Counted from the first letter of the stretch, positions 24,813-33,996 are shown. The stretch: 64,000 nt of DNA from Microcaldota archaeon (GCA_030040895.1 JASHSJ010000030.1:19393-83392); one strand, 5' to 3'. Notes: a model not told the origin generated them from the letters alone. Numbers and translations are program-made.

Positions 24813-25868
24813 CTAGTACACAAATAGAACGAATGTAAGTAATAAATTAACTACTGAAAGCGGCATTAGGTATGACCATCCAAGCCTGAGGAGCCTGTCT
24901 ATCCTCATGCGGACGGTTGTTGCTCTTATTGCTATCACGAACAGCGTTATCAGTACCACCTTGAGAAAGAGCCAGAATATGCCCGGGAGGAACGATGGGC
25001 CCAGCCAGCCTCCGAAGAACAGTATGCTTATGAGGAGAGCACCAACAAGGACCCTCACATAGTCAAGAAACAGCACGAGTCCATAGTACGGAGCGCTGAC
25101 ATCGGTGAGCCAACCTGCTATGAGCTCACTGTCTGCTTCTCTCAGGTCGAACGGAGGCCTGTCGAGCTCTCCCAGCATGCACACGAAGAATGCAACAAGG
25201 CCAAGCGGCATGAGTATGAAATACCAGATATGCGACTGCGCATTGACTATATTGTAGAAGTCATAGCTGTTTGCCAGCAATGCGACGGCCGCTATGACCA
25301 TCAGTATCGGTATCTCGTAGCTGAGCATCATGACTACGGACCTCTGCGCAGCTATAGACCCGAATTTATTGCCGCTGGTCCAGCCAGCCAAGAACACTAT
25401 TATCGGAGTCAGTGAGAGCAGCACGAATACCAGGATCAGGCCTATGCTGGTGTCAAGGCCGACAAAGGTCGGTGACAGGGGTATTATAGTGAGCATAAGC
25501 ACGAAGAGCGACAGCATCGCCGGTATGCATGTCTCGAATATTATTGCGTTTGCATCGCTGGGCGTTATGTGCTCCTTTGAAATCAGCTTGACAAGGTCTG
25601 CGAGATTCTGCAGGAAGCCCCATGGGCCAACGTATGTCGGGCCGTGCCTGGACTGGAACCTTGCCATCAGCTTCCTCTCTATCCACCCGAATACGTATGA
25701 AAATATAGAGAATATTACTGACAGCACCACCAGGTAGACTACGATTGATACAAGCAGCGACAGCGCGCTCAGATACGGGACGTTGCCCAGCGCTCCAGCG
25801 ATATATCCTTCTACGGCGCCGTATAATGATGCGACATACGGGGATGTTATGCTTATTTGACCACCCAA
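24813..25868 (-). CDS. nuoH: Complex I subunit NuoH
   Basis: 351 residues with about eight helices. Conserved quinone-site sequences are present: E-R-K-L-M-A-R-F-Q-S-R-H-G-P (loop 1) and L-G-E-L-D-R-P-P-F-D-L-R-E-A-D-S-E-L-I-A-G (loop with Glu/Asp cluster). The frame has no ATG, GTG or later TTG near the N-terminus; the TTG at 25868 is the most upstream choice and the leader is very short. First gene of nuoHIJKLMN. Confidence 0.94.
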   Translation of the reverse strand: MGGQISITSPYVASLYGAVEGYIAGALGNVPYLSALSLLVSIVVYLVVLSVIFSIFSYVFGWIERKLMARFQSRHGPTYVGPWGFLQNLADLVKLISKEHITPSDANAIIFETCIPAMLSLFVLMLTIIPLSPTFVGLDTSIGLILVFVLLSLTPIIVFLAGWTSGNKFGSIAAQRSVVMMLSYEIPILMVIAAVALLANSYDFYNIVNAQSHIWYFILMPLGLVAFFVCMLGELDRPPFDLREADSELIAGWLTDVSAPYYGLVLFLDYVRVLVGALLISILFFGGWLGPSFLPGIFWLFLKVVLITLFVIAIRATTVRMRIDRLLRLGWSYLMPLSVVNLLLTFVLFVY

Positions 25869-25875
25869 TGATAAT

Positions 25876-25895
25876 AGTATAAAAGATTTAAATAA
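25876..25895. promoter_or_regulatory. Divergent promoter region between nuoH and the 91-aa gene
   Basis: AGTATAAAAGATTTAAATAA carries TATA-like elements readable on both strands: TTTAAATAA toward the + gene at 25916 (near-leaderless) and ATTTAAATC / TTTATACT toward nuoH at 25868. Inferred from geometry. Confidence 0.5.
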
Positions 25896-25915
25896 GAAAG
25901 GTAGATGGTAGTGAC

Positions 25916-26191
25916 ATGAAGCTTGAGGAGCTTAGCGAGGCTGCCAGGACAGCAATAAAGTCTGGCAGCATGAAGATGAGGCTGAAGCGCGCTGGCATGT
26001 TCCAGGTGCAGACGTTTACCATAAGAAGGGTGAGGCTGGGAAACGACGAGTTCGTCGAGCTGTTCCTGGGAAAGGTAGTGGACATTGGAGAGCTTACAAG
26101 GCTTGCAAACGAGGCAGGATTGCCAATAGAGGCAGAGAACGGAAGGGCTTTTCCCAGTGGAAGGGGAGCCGTGGACTACGCCGGCCTGTGA
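25916..26191 (+). CDS. Uncharacterised 91-aa protein
   Basis: 91 residues, soluble, with basic N-terminal helix (K-M-R-L-K-R-A-G) and a C-terminal G-R-G-A-V-D-Y-A-G-L tail. A V-Q-T-F-T-I-R-R-V-R-L-G-N-D-E-F-V-E-L-F-L strand pair is the most regular part. No recognised domain. It diverges from nuoH and converges with the secreted protein gene downstream. Confidence 0.65.
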   Translation: MKLEELSEAARTAIKSGSMKMRLKRAGMFQVQTFTIRRVRLGNDEFVELFLGKVVDIGELTRLANEAGLPIEAENGRAFPSGRGAVDYAGL

Positions 26192-27919
26192 TCAGGTAGT
26201 CTGCTGGAAGCTCGTTATGTTGGTGGTTCCCAAAACCAGCTTCGTTGCCCCGTTTATGCTGTAGTTAAGAAGCAGATAGTACGGCGTATAGTAGCTGAAA
26301 GTATTCTGTATGTAGTATGCATTGCACGTGGTGTTAACATCCAGTGACTTTCCGGCCGCGATGGTCATATTGACAGTATAGTTTTGCTCTGAACCTGTCT
26401 GATAGCATGATATCTGATTGAGTTGTATTGGCTTGCCCAGATAGTTGGTGATGTTGAAGGTTGCGAGCTTTGTGGTCAGGTTGAATGCGGCCACGCTGCA
26501 TCCAATTGACAGATTGGAGAGCGTGCAGCTGCTGCGATAGAGCGAATGCCAGACGTACGGGGTTCCGCTTATGTTCAGATACTGCAGGAGCGCACCTGAG
26601 CTCGAATATGATGAAAGTACCTCGGACGAGTTGCCGAGTGAATACAGGCTCACTATATAGTTGCTGGTTATCAGCGTGGAGTTCAGCATCGCGAACGCAG
26701 AGCCGAACGTGCCGTTCCTTGGTATGCTGACAGTTGCGCACATGACCGATGAATTGCGTATGTCGTATGTTAGTCCTGTGCACGTCAGATTATAGGTGCT
26801 GGAATACACGTCATATCCTTTTGGCTTCTCCCTCACCGCGCTAGCGAATATTATCTTGTAGTCTGGCTGCACGAACAGGTTCATGGCCCCTACCGAGCCA
26901 TTTGAATACAGCAGTGCAGAGCCGAGATTCGTGGAATTCACGTAGTGGAAAGCGCTCTGGTATGTTGCGACATTGGAGTCTTTCTCAAGGGCAGCTGTCA
27001 GTGTGCTGTTTATGGCTGGCGTGTACGTTGACTGCATGATAGTAGCGCAATTGCGCGATGCATTCGTGCTCTGGTATTCGATGATCTTCGACCATCCGTT
27101 GCCATAGTAATAGCACATGGTTGTGCTGTTGCTGAGCTGCGCAAAAGTTACGGTATTGTTTGCAATGCTGCGGTTCTGCACGCTTATGCCAAAGCTCCTT
27201 ACTATTGTGCTTATTGTGGATGGTCCATACTCTCCCTGGAGCCAGAGCACATATGCCGATGATGAATCGTTATAGCCCACGAACGCCCCGTTCGCTATGC
27301 TGGTGTAGTTCGTTAGGTCGCTCAGCATCTGGACGATTATTCTCTGGTCATTGCCGGTGAGCCTGTTGAATATCGAGAGATTGTAGTTTGTTGACAGAAA
27401 TGCGGCTGTCTGTATTCCGCTAGGCTCCAGCGCAAAACTCTGCACAGTACTAACTCCCGTATTTGGTATGCTCTCATAGAGTCCCGGATTCGGGCTCTCC
27501 GGATTTAGCACTGAAACGCTAACCTGCGAATGCGCTGACTGCCTGTTCTGGATGTTTAGCAGGCTTGCCGGATCTGCCACCATGTCGAACGAATAGTTGC
27601 CCGGCGCGGTATATGTGTATGTTGCGTTGATTAGCGCAGACTGGCCAGCCCCTACCGAAACGGAGTATGTGTCAAGCTCCGTGTTGTTCAGGTACAGCAC
27701 AACCGTCATGTTGCGTATGTTGGTGTGCCCGGTGTTGGTCAGGTTGGCCTGCACAACCTGGGTTTCAAGCGGGTAGGTGCTGGAATAGGGATTAAGGTTC
27801 CTCATGCCTATCGTCACTGAATAAACGTTTGGCGTCTGCAGGTATATGTAAGCGAAAACTCCGAGGGCCACGACTATGGCGACTATCGCGTATATTATCA
27901 AAGTGTTCCTGCTTACCAA
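26192..27919 (-). CDS. Large membrane-anchored surface protein with CARDB-like domain
   Basis: 575 residues. N-terminal helix (about 8-27, V-A-I-V-V-A-L-G-V-F-A-Y-I-Y) anchors it; residues about 35-130 look like a CARDB/Ig-like domain (L-T-N-T-G-H-T-N-I-R-N-M-T-V); the rest is beta-rich with many N-x-S/T sites and scattered Cys. A second Ig-like segment is near the C-terminus (I-T-N-Y-L-G-K-P-I-Q-L-N-Q-I). Translation begins at TTG. The following 153-aa wHTH gene lies 17 bases upstream, possibly one operon. Ligand unknown. Confidence 0.72.
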   Translation of the reverse strand: MVSRNTLIIYAIVAIVVALGVFAYIYLQTPNVYSVTIGMRNLNPYSSTYPLETQVVQANLTNTGHTNIRNMTVVLYLNNTELDTYSVSVGAGQSALINATYTYTAPGNYSFDMVADPASLLNIQNRQSAHSQVSVSVLNPESPNPGLYESIPNTGVSTVQSFALEPSGIQTAAFLSTNYNLSIFNRLTGNDQRIIVQMLSDLTNYTSIANGAFVGYNDSSSAYVLWLQGEYGPSTISTIVRSFGISVQNRSIANNTVTFAQLSNSTTMCYYYGNGWSKIIEYQSTNASRNCATIMQSTYTPAINSTLTAALEKDSNVATYQSAFHYVNSTNLGSALLYSNGSVGAMNLFVQPDYKIIFASAVREKPKGYDVYSSTYNLTCTGLTYDIRNSSVMCATVSIPRNGTFGSAFAMLNSTLITSNYIVSLYSLGNSSEVLSSYSSSGALLQYLNISGTPYVWHSLYRSSCTLSNLSIGCSVAAFNLTTKLATFNITNYLGKPIQLNQISCYQTGSEQNYTVNMTIAAGKSLDVNTTCNAYYIQNTFSYYTPYYLLLNYSINGATKLVLGTTNITSFQQTT

Positions 27920-27936
27920 TATCCCACAGTTTTACT

Positions 27937-28398
27937 TCACTTGTTCCTTAATTCTTTCATAGCAGCTATTAACTTTTCCTTTATTGGGGCTATCTCCATG
28001 CTGAAATAATGGTTGACCCATTCTTCTTCATCGTATTCCCGGCCCACCTGCGGATGAACAAGATAGTATTTTCCCTTTGAATGGTCGACTATCTTCGCCT
28101 TGCTGAGCTGGAGCAGATGGTATCTGAGGGTTTTCTCGTTCATCGGGTCGCCCCACGCGCTGTTTATGTATTCAAGGATCTCTTCCACGTTCGGGTCCTT
28201 TTTCTGGTTGAACTGGAAGTGCAGCATGGAGTCCAGCACCGCGAGCGCGCTGAGCCTCGATTCACCGGGGTTTATGACGCCGAGCGAAAGCGCCAGCCAT
28301 CTTATCAGAGATCTCCTTGTCTCCGCCACTTCCTTCGTAAATCTAAGATTCCTTATTGTTACTTCGTGCTCTATGAGGTCTGCTTCGTTGAGTTCCAT
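27937..28398 (-). CDS. Winged-helix DNA-binding-type protein
   Basis: 153 residues. The central region E-I-L-E-Y-I-N-S-A followed by N-E-K-T-L-R-Y-H-L-L-Q-L-S-K-A-K-I-V-D-H is a helix-turn-helix with wing (G-K-Y-Y-L-V). The C-terminal 45 residues are charged and helical. It has the size of an archaeal winged-helix regulator without an effector domain. GGTG lies 5 bases upstream of ATG. It may control the surface-protein gene beside it, which is inference. Confidence 0.72.
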   Translation of the reverse strand: MELNEADLIEHEVTIRNLRFTKEVAETRRSLIRWLALSLGVINPGESRLSALAVLDSMLHFQFNQKKDPNVEEILEYINSAWGDPMNEKTLRYHLLQLSKAKIVDHSKGKYYLVHPQVGREYDEEEWVNHYFSMEIAPIKEKLIAAMKELRNK

Positions 28399-28512
28399 CT
28401 ATGCACCAAGATTCCTGAATCATTTCCGGACTGTAGGCGTGATACCCTTATTATTCATATTCTATAAACATGTTTTTTATATTTTATGCTGCAATCTTAG
28501 TGAGGTGCAGGA

Positions 28513-28878
28513 ATGGCCGATGCCGAGATAAGGGTTGAATTCGCGCCAAACAGGCTCAGGGCGTTCAGGAACAACGACACAATGGCGACTGTCAATGTCA
28601 AGAACAACAGCAAGAACACGTACTGGTGCGAATGCGATATAACGGTGTCCTCGCCTCTTTCCCTTTCTCAGGATTCGCAGCTTGACGTTGGAAGGCAGCG
28701 CATAGGAATAATAGGGCCCGGAGAGACATCCGGCAAGAGGATCAGGCTCTACACAAGGCCAAACAACTACCCCGACAACTACAAGTTCGAGATAAGGGCC
28801 TTCCTGTACGACAAGGATGGGGCCATAGCTGAAAGAATCGAGAGCAGGGCCTCGATCATGTGCGTAAACGAACAATAA
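28513..28878 (+). CDS. Beta-sandwich-like protein of 121 aa
   Basis: 121 residues without a signal peptide. The pattern F-A-P-N-R-L-R-A-F-R-N-N-D-T-M-A-T-V-N-V-K-N-N-S and later G-P-G-E-T-S-G-K-R-I-R-L-Y-T-R-P resembles Ig/CARDB-type beta sandwiches, but here in the cytoplasm. Preceded by GAGGTG. It converges on the H+-pyrophosphatase gene. Function unknown. Confidence 0.68.
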   Translation: MADAEIRVEFAPNRLRAFRNNDTMATVNVKNNSKNTYWCECDITVSSPLSLSQDSQLDVGRQRIGIIGPGETSGKRIRLYTRPNNYPDNYKFEIRAFLYDKDGAIAERIESRASIMCVNEQ

Positions 28879-28891
28879 CAATAACCTGTTT

Positions 28892-30940
28892 CTAGATTAC
28901 CAGATGTAACAGCACTGGCACGGAATACATTACCACGGAGGACGCTATCAGCAACGAGACCATGTTTATGACCTTGATCAACGGATTGAGGCCAGGTCCA
29001 GAAGTATCTTTGAACGGATCTCCAACTGTATCTCCAACCACTGCTGCCTTGTGGGTGTCGCTGCCCTTTCCTCCGAAATGTCCTTCTTCTACGTACTTCT
29101 TTGCATTGTCCCAGGCAGCTCCGCCAGTTGTCATCATGAGCGCTAGAACCAGTCCGGATATTATCGCTCCTGCTAGCAGTCCCCCAAGAGCAAGCGGCCC
29201 AAGTATGAAGCCAACGAGTATCGGTGCCCCTACTCCAAGCAGTGCCGGCGCTGCCAGCGATGATATTGCCACTCTTGTTGTTATGTCAACCGCCTTGGCA
29301 TAGTCTGGCTCTGCTGTGCCCTTCATTAGCCCCTTTATGGTCGAGAATTGTCGCCTTACCTCTTCCACTATCTTTGACGCTGCGCTACCTACCGCGCGCA
29401 TAGTTATTGCAGAGAAAACGTACGGTATCATGGCCCCTATGAATAATCCTGCCATGACATATGGATCCAGTATGTCAAGAGTGGTGATGCCAGCAGCGTT
29501 GGCAAACGCTGCGAACAGCGAGAGCGCAGCTAGCGCTGCCGCGCCGATAGCGAATCCTTTTGTCACTGCCTTCGTCGTGTTTCCGACTGCATCAAGAGGA
29601 TCAGTTATATCTCTGACCTTCTTCGTCATGCCAGACATCTCAGCAATTCCTCCTGCATTATCCGTTATTGGTCCATAGCTGTCAACAGAAACTATTACTC
29701 CTGTCAACGATAGCATTGCCATAGATGCAAGGGCTATTCCATAAAGCCCTCCTGTTGCAAACGATACGAGAACTGCTGCCACTATCACGATTATTGGATA
29801 CATCGTTGCCCTCATGCCATTCGCCACCCCGTATATTATATTGGTGGCTGCTCCTGACTTCGATGCGACCGCGATCTCCTGTACTGCCTTTGTATCTTTG
29901 TTTGTGTAATGTCCTGTTATCTCTGCAAGCAGTATTGCCACAACAACGCCTGCCAGTAGTGCTGGGAAGTATTGAAGTGCTCCTGCTCTAAGTGTGACAA
30001 GGAAGAATCCAATCACTGCAAGAACTGCCGATACTCTTATCGTTGTGTTAAGGGAACTCCATATCTTGTCCTTCTTGTCAGTGCCAATGAAAAGAGTTCC
30101 GAGTATGCTGGCCACTATTGCAACTCCTCCGATTTCAAGTGGAAGCCATAGTGCGATTGCACTTGTAGGCATAGTATAGTAAGCAAGAAGCATTGCTGCA
30201 AGAACAGTTATGACATATGATTCGTAGAGGTCTGCTGCCATTCCGGCGCAGTCTCCAACGTTGTCTCCAACATTGTCTGCTATAACTGCCGGGTTCCTTG
30301 GATCGTCTTCTGGTATTCCCATCTCCGCCTTGCCGACCAGGTCAGCACCCACGTCCGCGCCCTTTGTGTATATTCCTCCTCCTACTCTTGCAAATAGGCT
30401 CACAAGGCTTGCGCCAAATCCAAAGCCAATCAAGCTTATCGGGTTCTGATATATTTCAAATGCGATTAGGAAGAACAGGAGAGCAAGTCCTACTACGCTC
30501 ATTCCGGTTACCACTCCTCCTCTGAACGCAACATTAAGCGCATTCTTCAATCCCTTCTCAGCCGCCTTTGCCGTCCTTAGGTTTCCTCTCACTGATATCT
30601 GCATGCCAACGTATCCGGCCAGTGCGGATCCAACAGCGCCTATAACAAATGCCACAGGTGTTGCCGCCGGCAGAACTCCAAGATATGCCGCTATTGAGAA
30701 TATTATTACTAGGATCACGCCAAATATTGCAACTGTTGTGTACTGCCTCTTTAGGAATGCATTTGCTCCCTGCTGTATTGCAGCTGCTACTTTGTTCATC
30801 TTTTCAGTTCCCTTTGGCTGGTCGAGAACGAACTTTGCGCTCCACGCTGCGTACAACAATGCCAGTATTGCCGCTCCAAAGGGGAGCAAAAATCTTAGGC
30901 TAGAAGGCATCGCTGCCTGTAGCAATAACGATATATCCAT
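28892..30940 (-). CDS. hppA: Membrane-bound K+-independent H+-pyrophosphatase
   Basis: 682 residues, about 16 transmembrane helices. The substrate site is intact: T-K-G-A-D-V-G-A-D-L-V-G-K, the D-N-V-G-D-N-V-G-D-C-A-G segment, and near the C-terminus A-W-D-N-A-K-K-Y. At the K+/Na+ control site the sequence reads G-N-T-T-K-A; Lys here (instead of Ala) marks K+-independent proton-pumping enzymes. It couples PPi hydrolysis to proton export. The real start is ATG 30940; the ORF extension to 30991 is not conserved. Its TATA-like element lies at 31001-31010 with a leader of about 40 bases. Confidence 0.96.
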   Translation of the reverse strand: MDISLLLQAAMPSSLRFLLPFGAAILALLYAAWSAKFVLDQPKGTEKMNKVAAAIQQGANAFLKRQYTTVAIFGVILVIIFSIAAYLGVLPAATPVAFVIGAVGSALAGYVGMQISVRGNLRTAKAAEKGLKNALNVAFRGGVVTGMSVVGLALLFFLIAFEIYQNPISLIGFGFGASLVSLFARVGGGIYTKGADVGADLVGKAEMGIPEDDPRNPAVIADNVGDNVGDCAGMAADLYESYVITVLAAMLLAYYTMPTSAIALWLPLEIGGVAIVASILGTLFIGTDKKDKIWSSLNTTIRVSAVLAVIGFFLVTLRAGALQYFPALLAGVVVAILLAEITGHYTNKDTKAVQEIAVASKSGAATNIIYGVANGMRATMYPIIVIVAAVLVSFATGGLYGIALASMAMLSLTGVIVSVDSYGPITDNAGGIAEMSGMTKKVRDITDPLDAVGNTTKAVTKGFAIGAAALAALSLFAAFANAAGITTLDILDPYVMAGLFIGAMIPYVFSAITMRAVGSAASKIVEEVRRQFSTIKGLMKGTAEPDYAKAVDITTRVAISSLAAPALLGVGAPILVGFILGPLALGGLLAGAIISGLVLALMMTTGGAAWDNAKKYVEEGHFGGKGSDTHKAAVVGDTVGDPFKDTSGPGLNPLIKVINMVSLLIASSVVMYSVPVLLHLVI

Positions 30941-31000
30941 CTGTATCCCCAAAATATAGTTTGGACAGAGTCCAATAAGCCTATAATTCAATAATATTGT

Positions 31001-31010
31001 TTAAATATTT
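31001..31010 (-). promoter_or_regulatory. TATA box for hppA
   Basis: TTAAATATTT (minus strand AAATATTTAA) gives a predicted start near 30979, about 40 bases before ATG 30940. Confidence 0.5.
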
Positions 31011-31025
31011 TACTTTACCAGTTTC

Positions 31026-31343
31026 TCACTTCAGCCTGCCCTGCTCCCTCAGCTTTGATATGTCGAGCATGCTGTACCTCCATACTATGTCCCCTCTTTC
31101 GTCTGTTTGCACTACCCACGGCCTGACTATGACGGCGTCGTTCTCCTTTATCCAGAACTGCCTCCTGAGCCTACCTGGTATTATGCAAAGCCTTTCTTTC
31201 TCGTCCATGCACCTGACCACGAACTTTGTTGCGCCAACCAGCTTGACCACGCTGCCTATGACCTCTCCTGGACCTGGAAGCTTCAGCCTATACTCCACTG
31301 GAGCCCCCCTCCTCATGTCATGGTCTCGGTTAGGTCTTGGCAT
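31026..31343 (-). CDS. eif1a: Translation initiation factor aIF1A
   Basis: 105 residues, an S1/OB-fold (G-S-V-V-K-L-V-G-A-T-K-F-V-V-R-C, then R-L-C-I-I-P-G-R-L-R-R-Q-F-W-I-K-E) with basic N- and C-terminal tails. It binds the ribosomal A site during initiation. Preceded by GTGA and by aIF2-beta on the same strand, forming a translation-factor cluster 31026-32312. Confidence 0.95.
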   Translation of the reverse strand: MPRPNRDHDMRRGAPVEYRLKLPGPGEVIGSVVKLVGATKFVVRCMDEKERLCIIPGRLRRQFWIKENDAVIVRPWVVQTDERGDIVWRYSMLDISKLREQGRLK

Positions 31344-31355
31344 TTATTCACATTT

Positions 31356-31772
31356 TTAGTAGCTCTTTATCCCGTATCTGGATCCGCACGCCTCGCATAT
31401 GAACATGAACATGCCACGTCCTGCGACTTCTAGCCTTGAATCCGGCTTCTTGCACTCCTTGCATATTACATACGTATCGAAGTACTTCTTGATCCTCGGC
31501 GTTAGTTCTTCCTGCTTGAACTTCCCGTTTATGACAAGGCCGGAACTTTCCATGTTTGCGGGAACTGCCAGCTCTCTGCTAAGGTATCTTGCTATCTCAT
31601 CCTGATTCCTTCTCGCCTTATCGGCTATCTGGGCCACGTTCCTTATTATCGTCTTGTTTCCCTGCGATATTGAATCAACAACCGGTATCTTGAAATCAGA
31701 CACTTCTGCGGCCAGCTTCGGCATCTTCTCGAACGCCCTGTCCAGCATCTTCATGTATTCATTGTCTTCCAA
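31356..31772 (-). CDS. aif2b: Translation initiation factor aIF2 beta
   Basis: 138 residues: alpha-beta core with N-K-T-I-I-R-N-V and the L-I-N-G-K-F-K strand, then a C4 zinc ribbon C-K-E-C ... C-E-A-C-G. It is the aIF2-beta of the aIF2 heterotrimer that brings Met-tRNAi. The start is TTG 31772, with GTGA 4 bases upstream; GTG 31781 would add 3 residues. 12 bases separate it from aIF1A. Confidence 0.94.
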   Translation of the reverse strand: MEDNEYMKMLDRAFEKMPKLAAEVSDFKIPVVDSISQGNKTIIRNVAQIADKARRNQDEIARYLSRELAVPANMESSGLVINGKFKQEELTPRIKKYFDTYVICKECKKPDSRLEVAGRGMFMFICEACGSRYGIKSY

Positions 31773-31826
31773 AGTAGTCACTCGATTTGCTATATTGTAA
31801 TGGGATTTTAGGTATAAGAACCTGCG

Positions 31827-32312
31827 CTATGGCATGCGCCACGGAACGCTTGACATCTTGAGAACGTATCTGATCCTTTCAGAATTGGGCTCTATGCCAA
31901 GGCTCTTGACTACTTTGCTTATGTTATCCTCGCTGGCCTGCTTGCCGTTTGCTATAAGATAATAGAAGGCGTAGACGTAGATAAGATGGCTCTCTATCTT
32001 CACTGACATCAGCGCGCTTATGTAGCGCTCATCCGGCTCTATGCCTATTGATTTCACTATGCGCTTGACATTATCTGAATCTATTTCCCTTCCCGCGAAG
32101 CTCAGGAATCCTGCTGCGTAGAGATACGGCATTATGCTCTCGTCTATCCTGCCCTTGACCTTGCTGCTGCCCATCGCGCGCACGAACTCGTTGGCCACTA
32201 TCTGGGCTGATGTCTGGGCAACCGCATTTATTATGACCTTAAGAGTGCTGTACCTTATTTCCTCCCCAATGTTGTACTCTCCTATTGGGGTATCTTTTGC
32301 TTCGTCGGCCAT
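31827..32312 (-). CDS. Tandem P1/L12-like two-domain protein
   Basis: 161 residues. Two copies of the archaeal P1 (bL12-equivalent) N-terminal dimerisation domain: about residues 60-105 (M-P-Y-L-Y-A-A-G-F-L-S, G-R-E-I-D-S-D-N-V-K, S-I-G-I-E-P-D-E) and 109-152 (L-I-Y-V-Y-A-F-Y-Y-L, G-K-Q-A-S-E-D-N-I, S-L-G-I-E-P-N-S). The first 55 residues are a different helical segment. The acidic hinge and D-D-D-M-G-F-G-L-F-D tail that recruit elongation factors are absent. It sits upstream of aIF2-beta and aIF1A, with GGTG before its ATG. Either a divergent P1 variant or a P1-fold paralogue binding another partner. Confidence 0.75.
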   Translation of the reverse strand: MADEAKDTPIGEYNIGEEIRYSTLKVIINAVAQTSAQIVANEFVRAMGSSKVKGRIDESIMPYLYAAGFLSFAGREIDSDNVKRIVKSIGIEPDERYISALMSVKIESHLIYVYAFYYLIANGKQASEDNISKVVKSLGIEPNSERIRYVLKMSSVPWRMP

Positions 32313-32356
32313 TCCCGCACCGATGAATATTCTGTGCGCTGATTATTAAATGTTTA

Positions 32357-32653
32357 TTACCGCTGGGGGAATATCTTATCTATCGCGTCATAGTCATCCG
32401 AAGATGCCGATACTCTCCTTTGTTTGCCGCACTTTGTGCACCTGTGGATTATTATGATTTTTGTCCTGCTCCGCTCCACGCCAATTGGTTCCATCATGCC
32501 CCCGCAGCTTTCCTTTCTGTCGCCTGGATTTACATCAACGTGCATGCTCCAAAGGCATACAGAACAATGATTTGTGTAGCCGCTGCCTGCCATGATCGCG
32601 CCGCAGTGTGCGCACCTGAAATCTTCCTTCCTTTTCGAGAACAGCTTCGCCAT
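32357..32653 (-). CDS. RNHCP-domain zinc protein
   Basis: 98 residues: F-R-C-A-H-C-G then N-H-C-S-V-C-L-W-S-M-H-V-D and P-G-D-R-K-E-S-C-G-G-M-M-E-P-I, the RNHCP signature, ending in H-R-C-T-K-C-G-K. Function unknown, probably RNA- or zinc-binding. It is immediately upstream of the P1-like gene on the same strand. Confidence 0.85.
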   Translation of the reverse strand: MAKLFSKRKEDFRCAHCGAIMAGSGYTNHCSVCLWSMHVDVNPGDRKESCGGMMEPIGVERSRTKIIIIHRCTKCGKQRRVSASSDDYDAIDKIFPQR

Positions 32654-32715
32654 CGAATCCTTGCACTAGCCTTTTATATGTTCTTTATTTATTGTAACTT
32701 AAACCTGCTGGTATA

Positions 32716-33975
32716 ATGAAATATACTAGATCTCAGCAGTCGCTAGAGTATTTATCCACCTACATCTGGGCAGTATTGATCATATCAGTGGTCTTGGTAT
32801 CGTTGTACGCGCTTGGAATTCTAAATCCGCAGGGGATAACGCCCAAGGCCCTTCCCGGATCCTGCAGCGTGCAGAAGATAAGCAGCCAGGGATCCGTGAA
32901 GAGCGCACTGACGGGCTTGTGTAATGGAGCCCTCCCTGAATTCGTGACAGTCTTTGACGGACCGTCATCTGTTACTATCCCCAATGCGGTGACCGCGTCG
33001 AAATCCGGGCAGGCAACCATAACAGGCTGGATATATTTCACCAGTTTCACATCGTCGCAAGCGCAGATACTGCTCACAAATCCGGGCTGCAGCGGGGCGT
33101 GCGGGGTTTCGCTTGCTGTTACAAATACCTTAAAACTCGGGCAGTCTGGCGGAAGCTCGATTAGCTGCTTCACGCCCCAGCTGAATATGTGGTATTACAT
33201 AGCAATAAACATCTCGAACAGCAACAACGCAATACTCTACGTGAATGGAACAAAATGGTGCACCCTGCCCGCAGCATTCCCGCCTGCAAACGGGCTGCTG
33301 CTTGGAAGACCCTCGGCAGGCACGAACAGCATGCAGGGCTATATGTCAAATTTCCAGTTCTACAATACATCGCTCCCTCTTGCAGACATACAGATAATGT
33401 ACGACAGCGGGCTGGGAGGAGTCCCGATAGATCTCAACAATCTTGTGGGCTGGTGGCCGCTCAATGGGAACTATACTGACTACAGCGGCAACGGCAACAA
33501 CGGCCAGCAGGCTTCAGCCACGCAACTGAGCGGATACCCGTACGCGCAGCCCGGCTACATAAAAATAGTTGGATCTCCAGTGATACAGTCATCGTTGTCA
33601 TCATCGACACTTACATCGCAGTCCACCACGCTGATATCACTATCGAGCAGCACCACCACTGTGCCGAACGCGTGCGGTGCGAACGGCGGATGCTTGTACG
33701 GAACCTGCGGCAGCGGCGGGGCATGTGAGATCATAAATCCAAATACCGGAAACAGCTGCGGTGTTCAATACGGATGCCTATACACAGTGTCATCAAGCAC
33801 TTCAACCGGGCTGACTTCTGCTTCGACTACCATATGGTGCGGGACCATAATAGCGCCCGGATGTACTGAAGAGGGCAACGGGCAATGCCAAACTCCGGGT
33901 GATACGTGTGTAGAATCGGGAGAATGCACCCATCTCGGCAGCCCTGGCCCGAATTACGTATGTGAGCCCTCGTGA
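32716..33975 (+). CDS. Class III signal peptide pilin-like protein with LamG domain
   Basis: 419 residues. The N-terminus K-Y-T-R-S-Q-Q-S-L-E-Y-L-S-T-Y, then a hydrophobic helix, is an archaeal class III (prepilin) signal with cleavage near Q-Q. A LamG/concanavalin-type jelly roll follows (A-T-I-T-G-W-I-Y-F, N-M-W-Y-Y-I-A-I-N, A-I-L-Y-V-N-G, D-I-Q-I-M-Y-D-S-G-L-G-G), ending G-W-W-P-L-N-G-N. A Ser/Thr linker and a C-terminal Cys-rich tail of about 100 residues complete it. It is probably a filament tip or carbohydrate-binding adhesin. No pilus assembly genes adjacent. Confidence 0.82.
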   Translation: MKYTRSQQSLEYLSTYIWAVLIISVVLVSLYALGILNPQGITPKALPGSCSVQKISSQGSVKSALTGLCNGALPEFVTVFDGPSSVTIPNAVTASKSGQATITGWIYFTSFTSSQAQILLTNPGCSGACGVSLAVTNTLKLGQSGGSSISCFTPQLNMWYYIAINISNSNNAILYVNGTKWCTLPAAFPPANGLLLGRPSAGTNSMQGYMSNFQFYNTSLPLADIQIMYDSGLGGVPIDLNNLVGWWPLNGNYTDYSGNGNNGQQASATQLSGYPYAQPGYIKIVGSPVIQSSLSSSTLTSQSTTLISLSSSTTTVPNACGANGGCLYGTCGSGGACEIINPNTGNSCGVQYGCLYTVSSSTSTGLTSASTTIWCGTIIAPGCTEEGNGQCQTPGDTCVESGECTHLGSPGPNYVCEPS

Positions 33976-33996
33976 GCAAAGCGATATGCTCATAAC

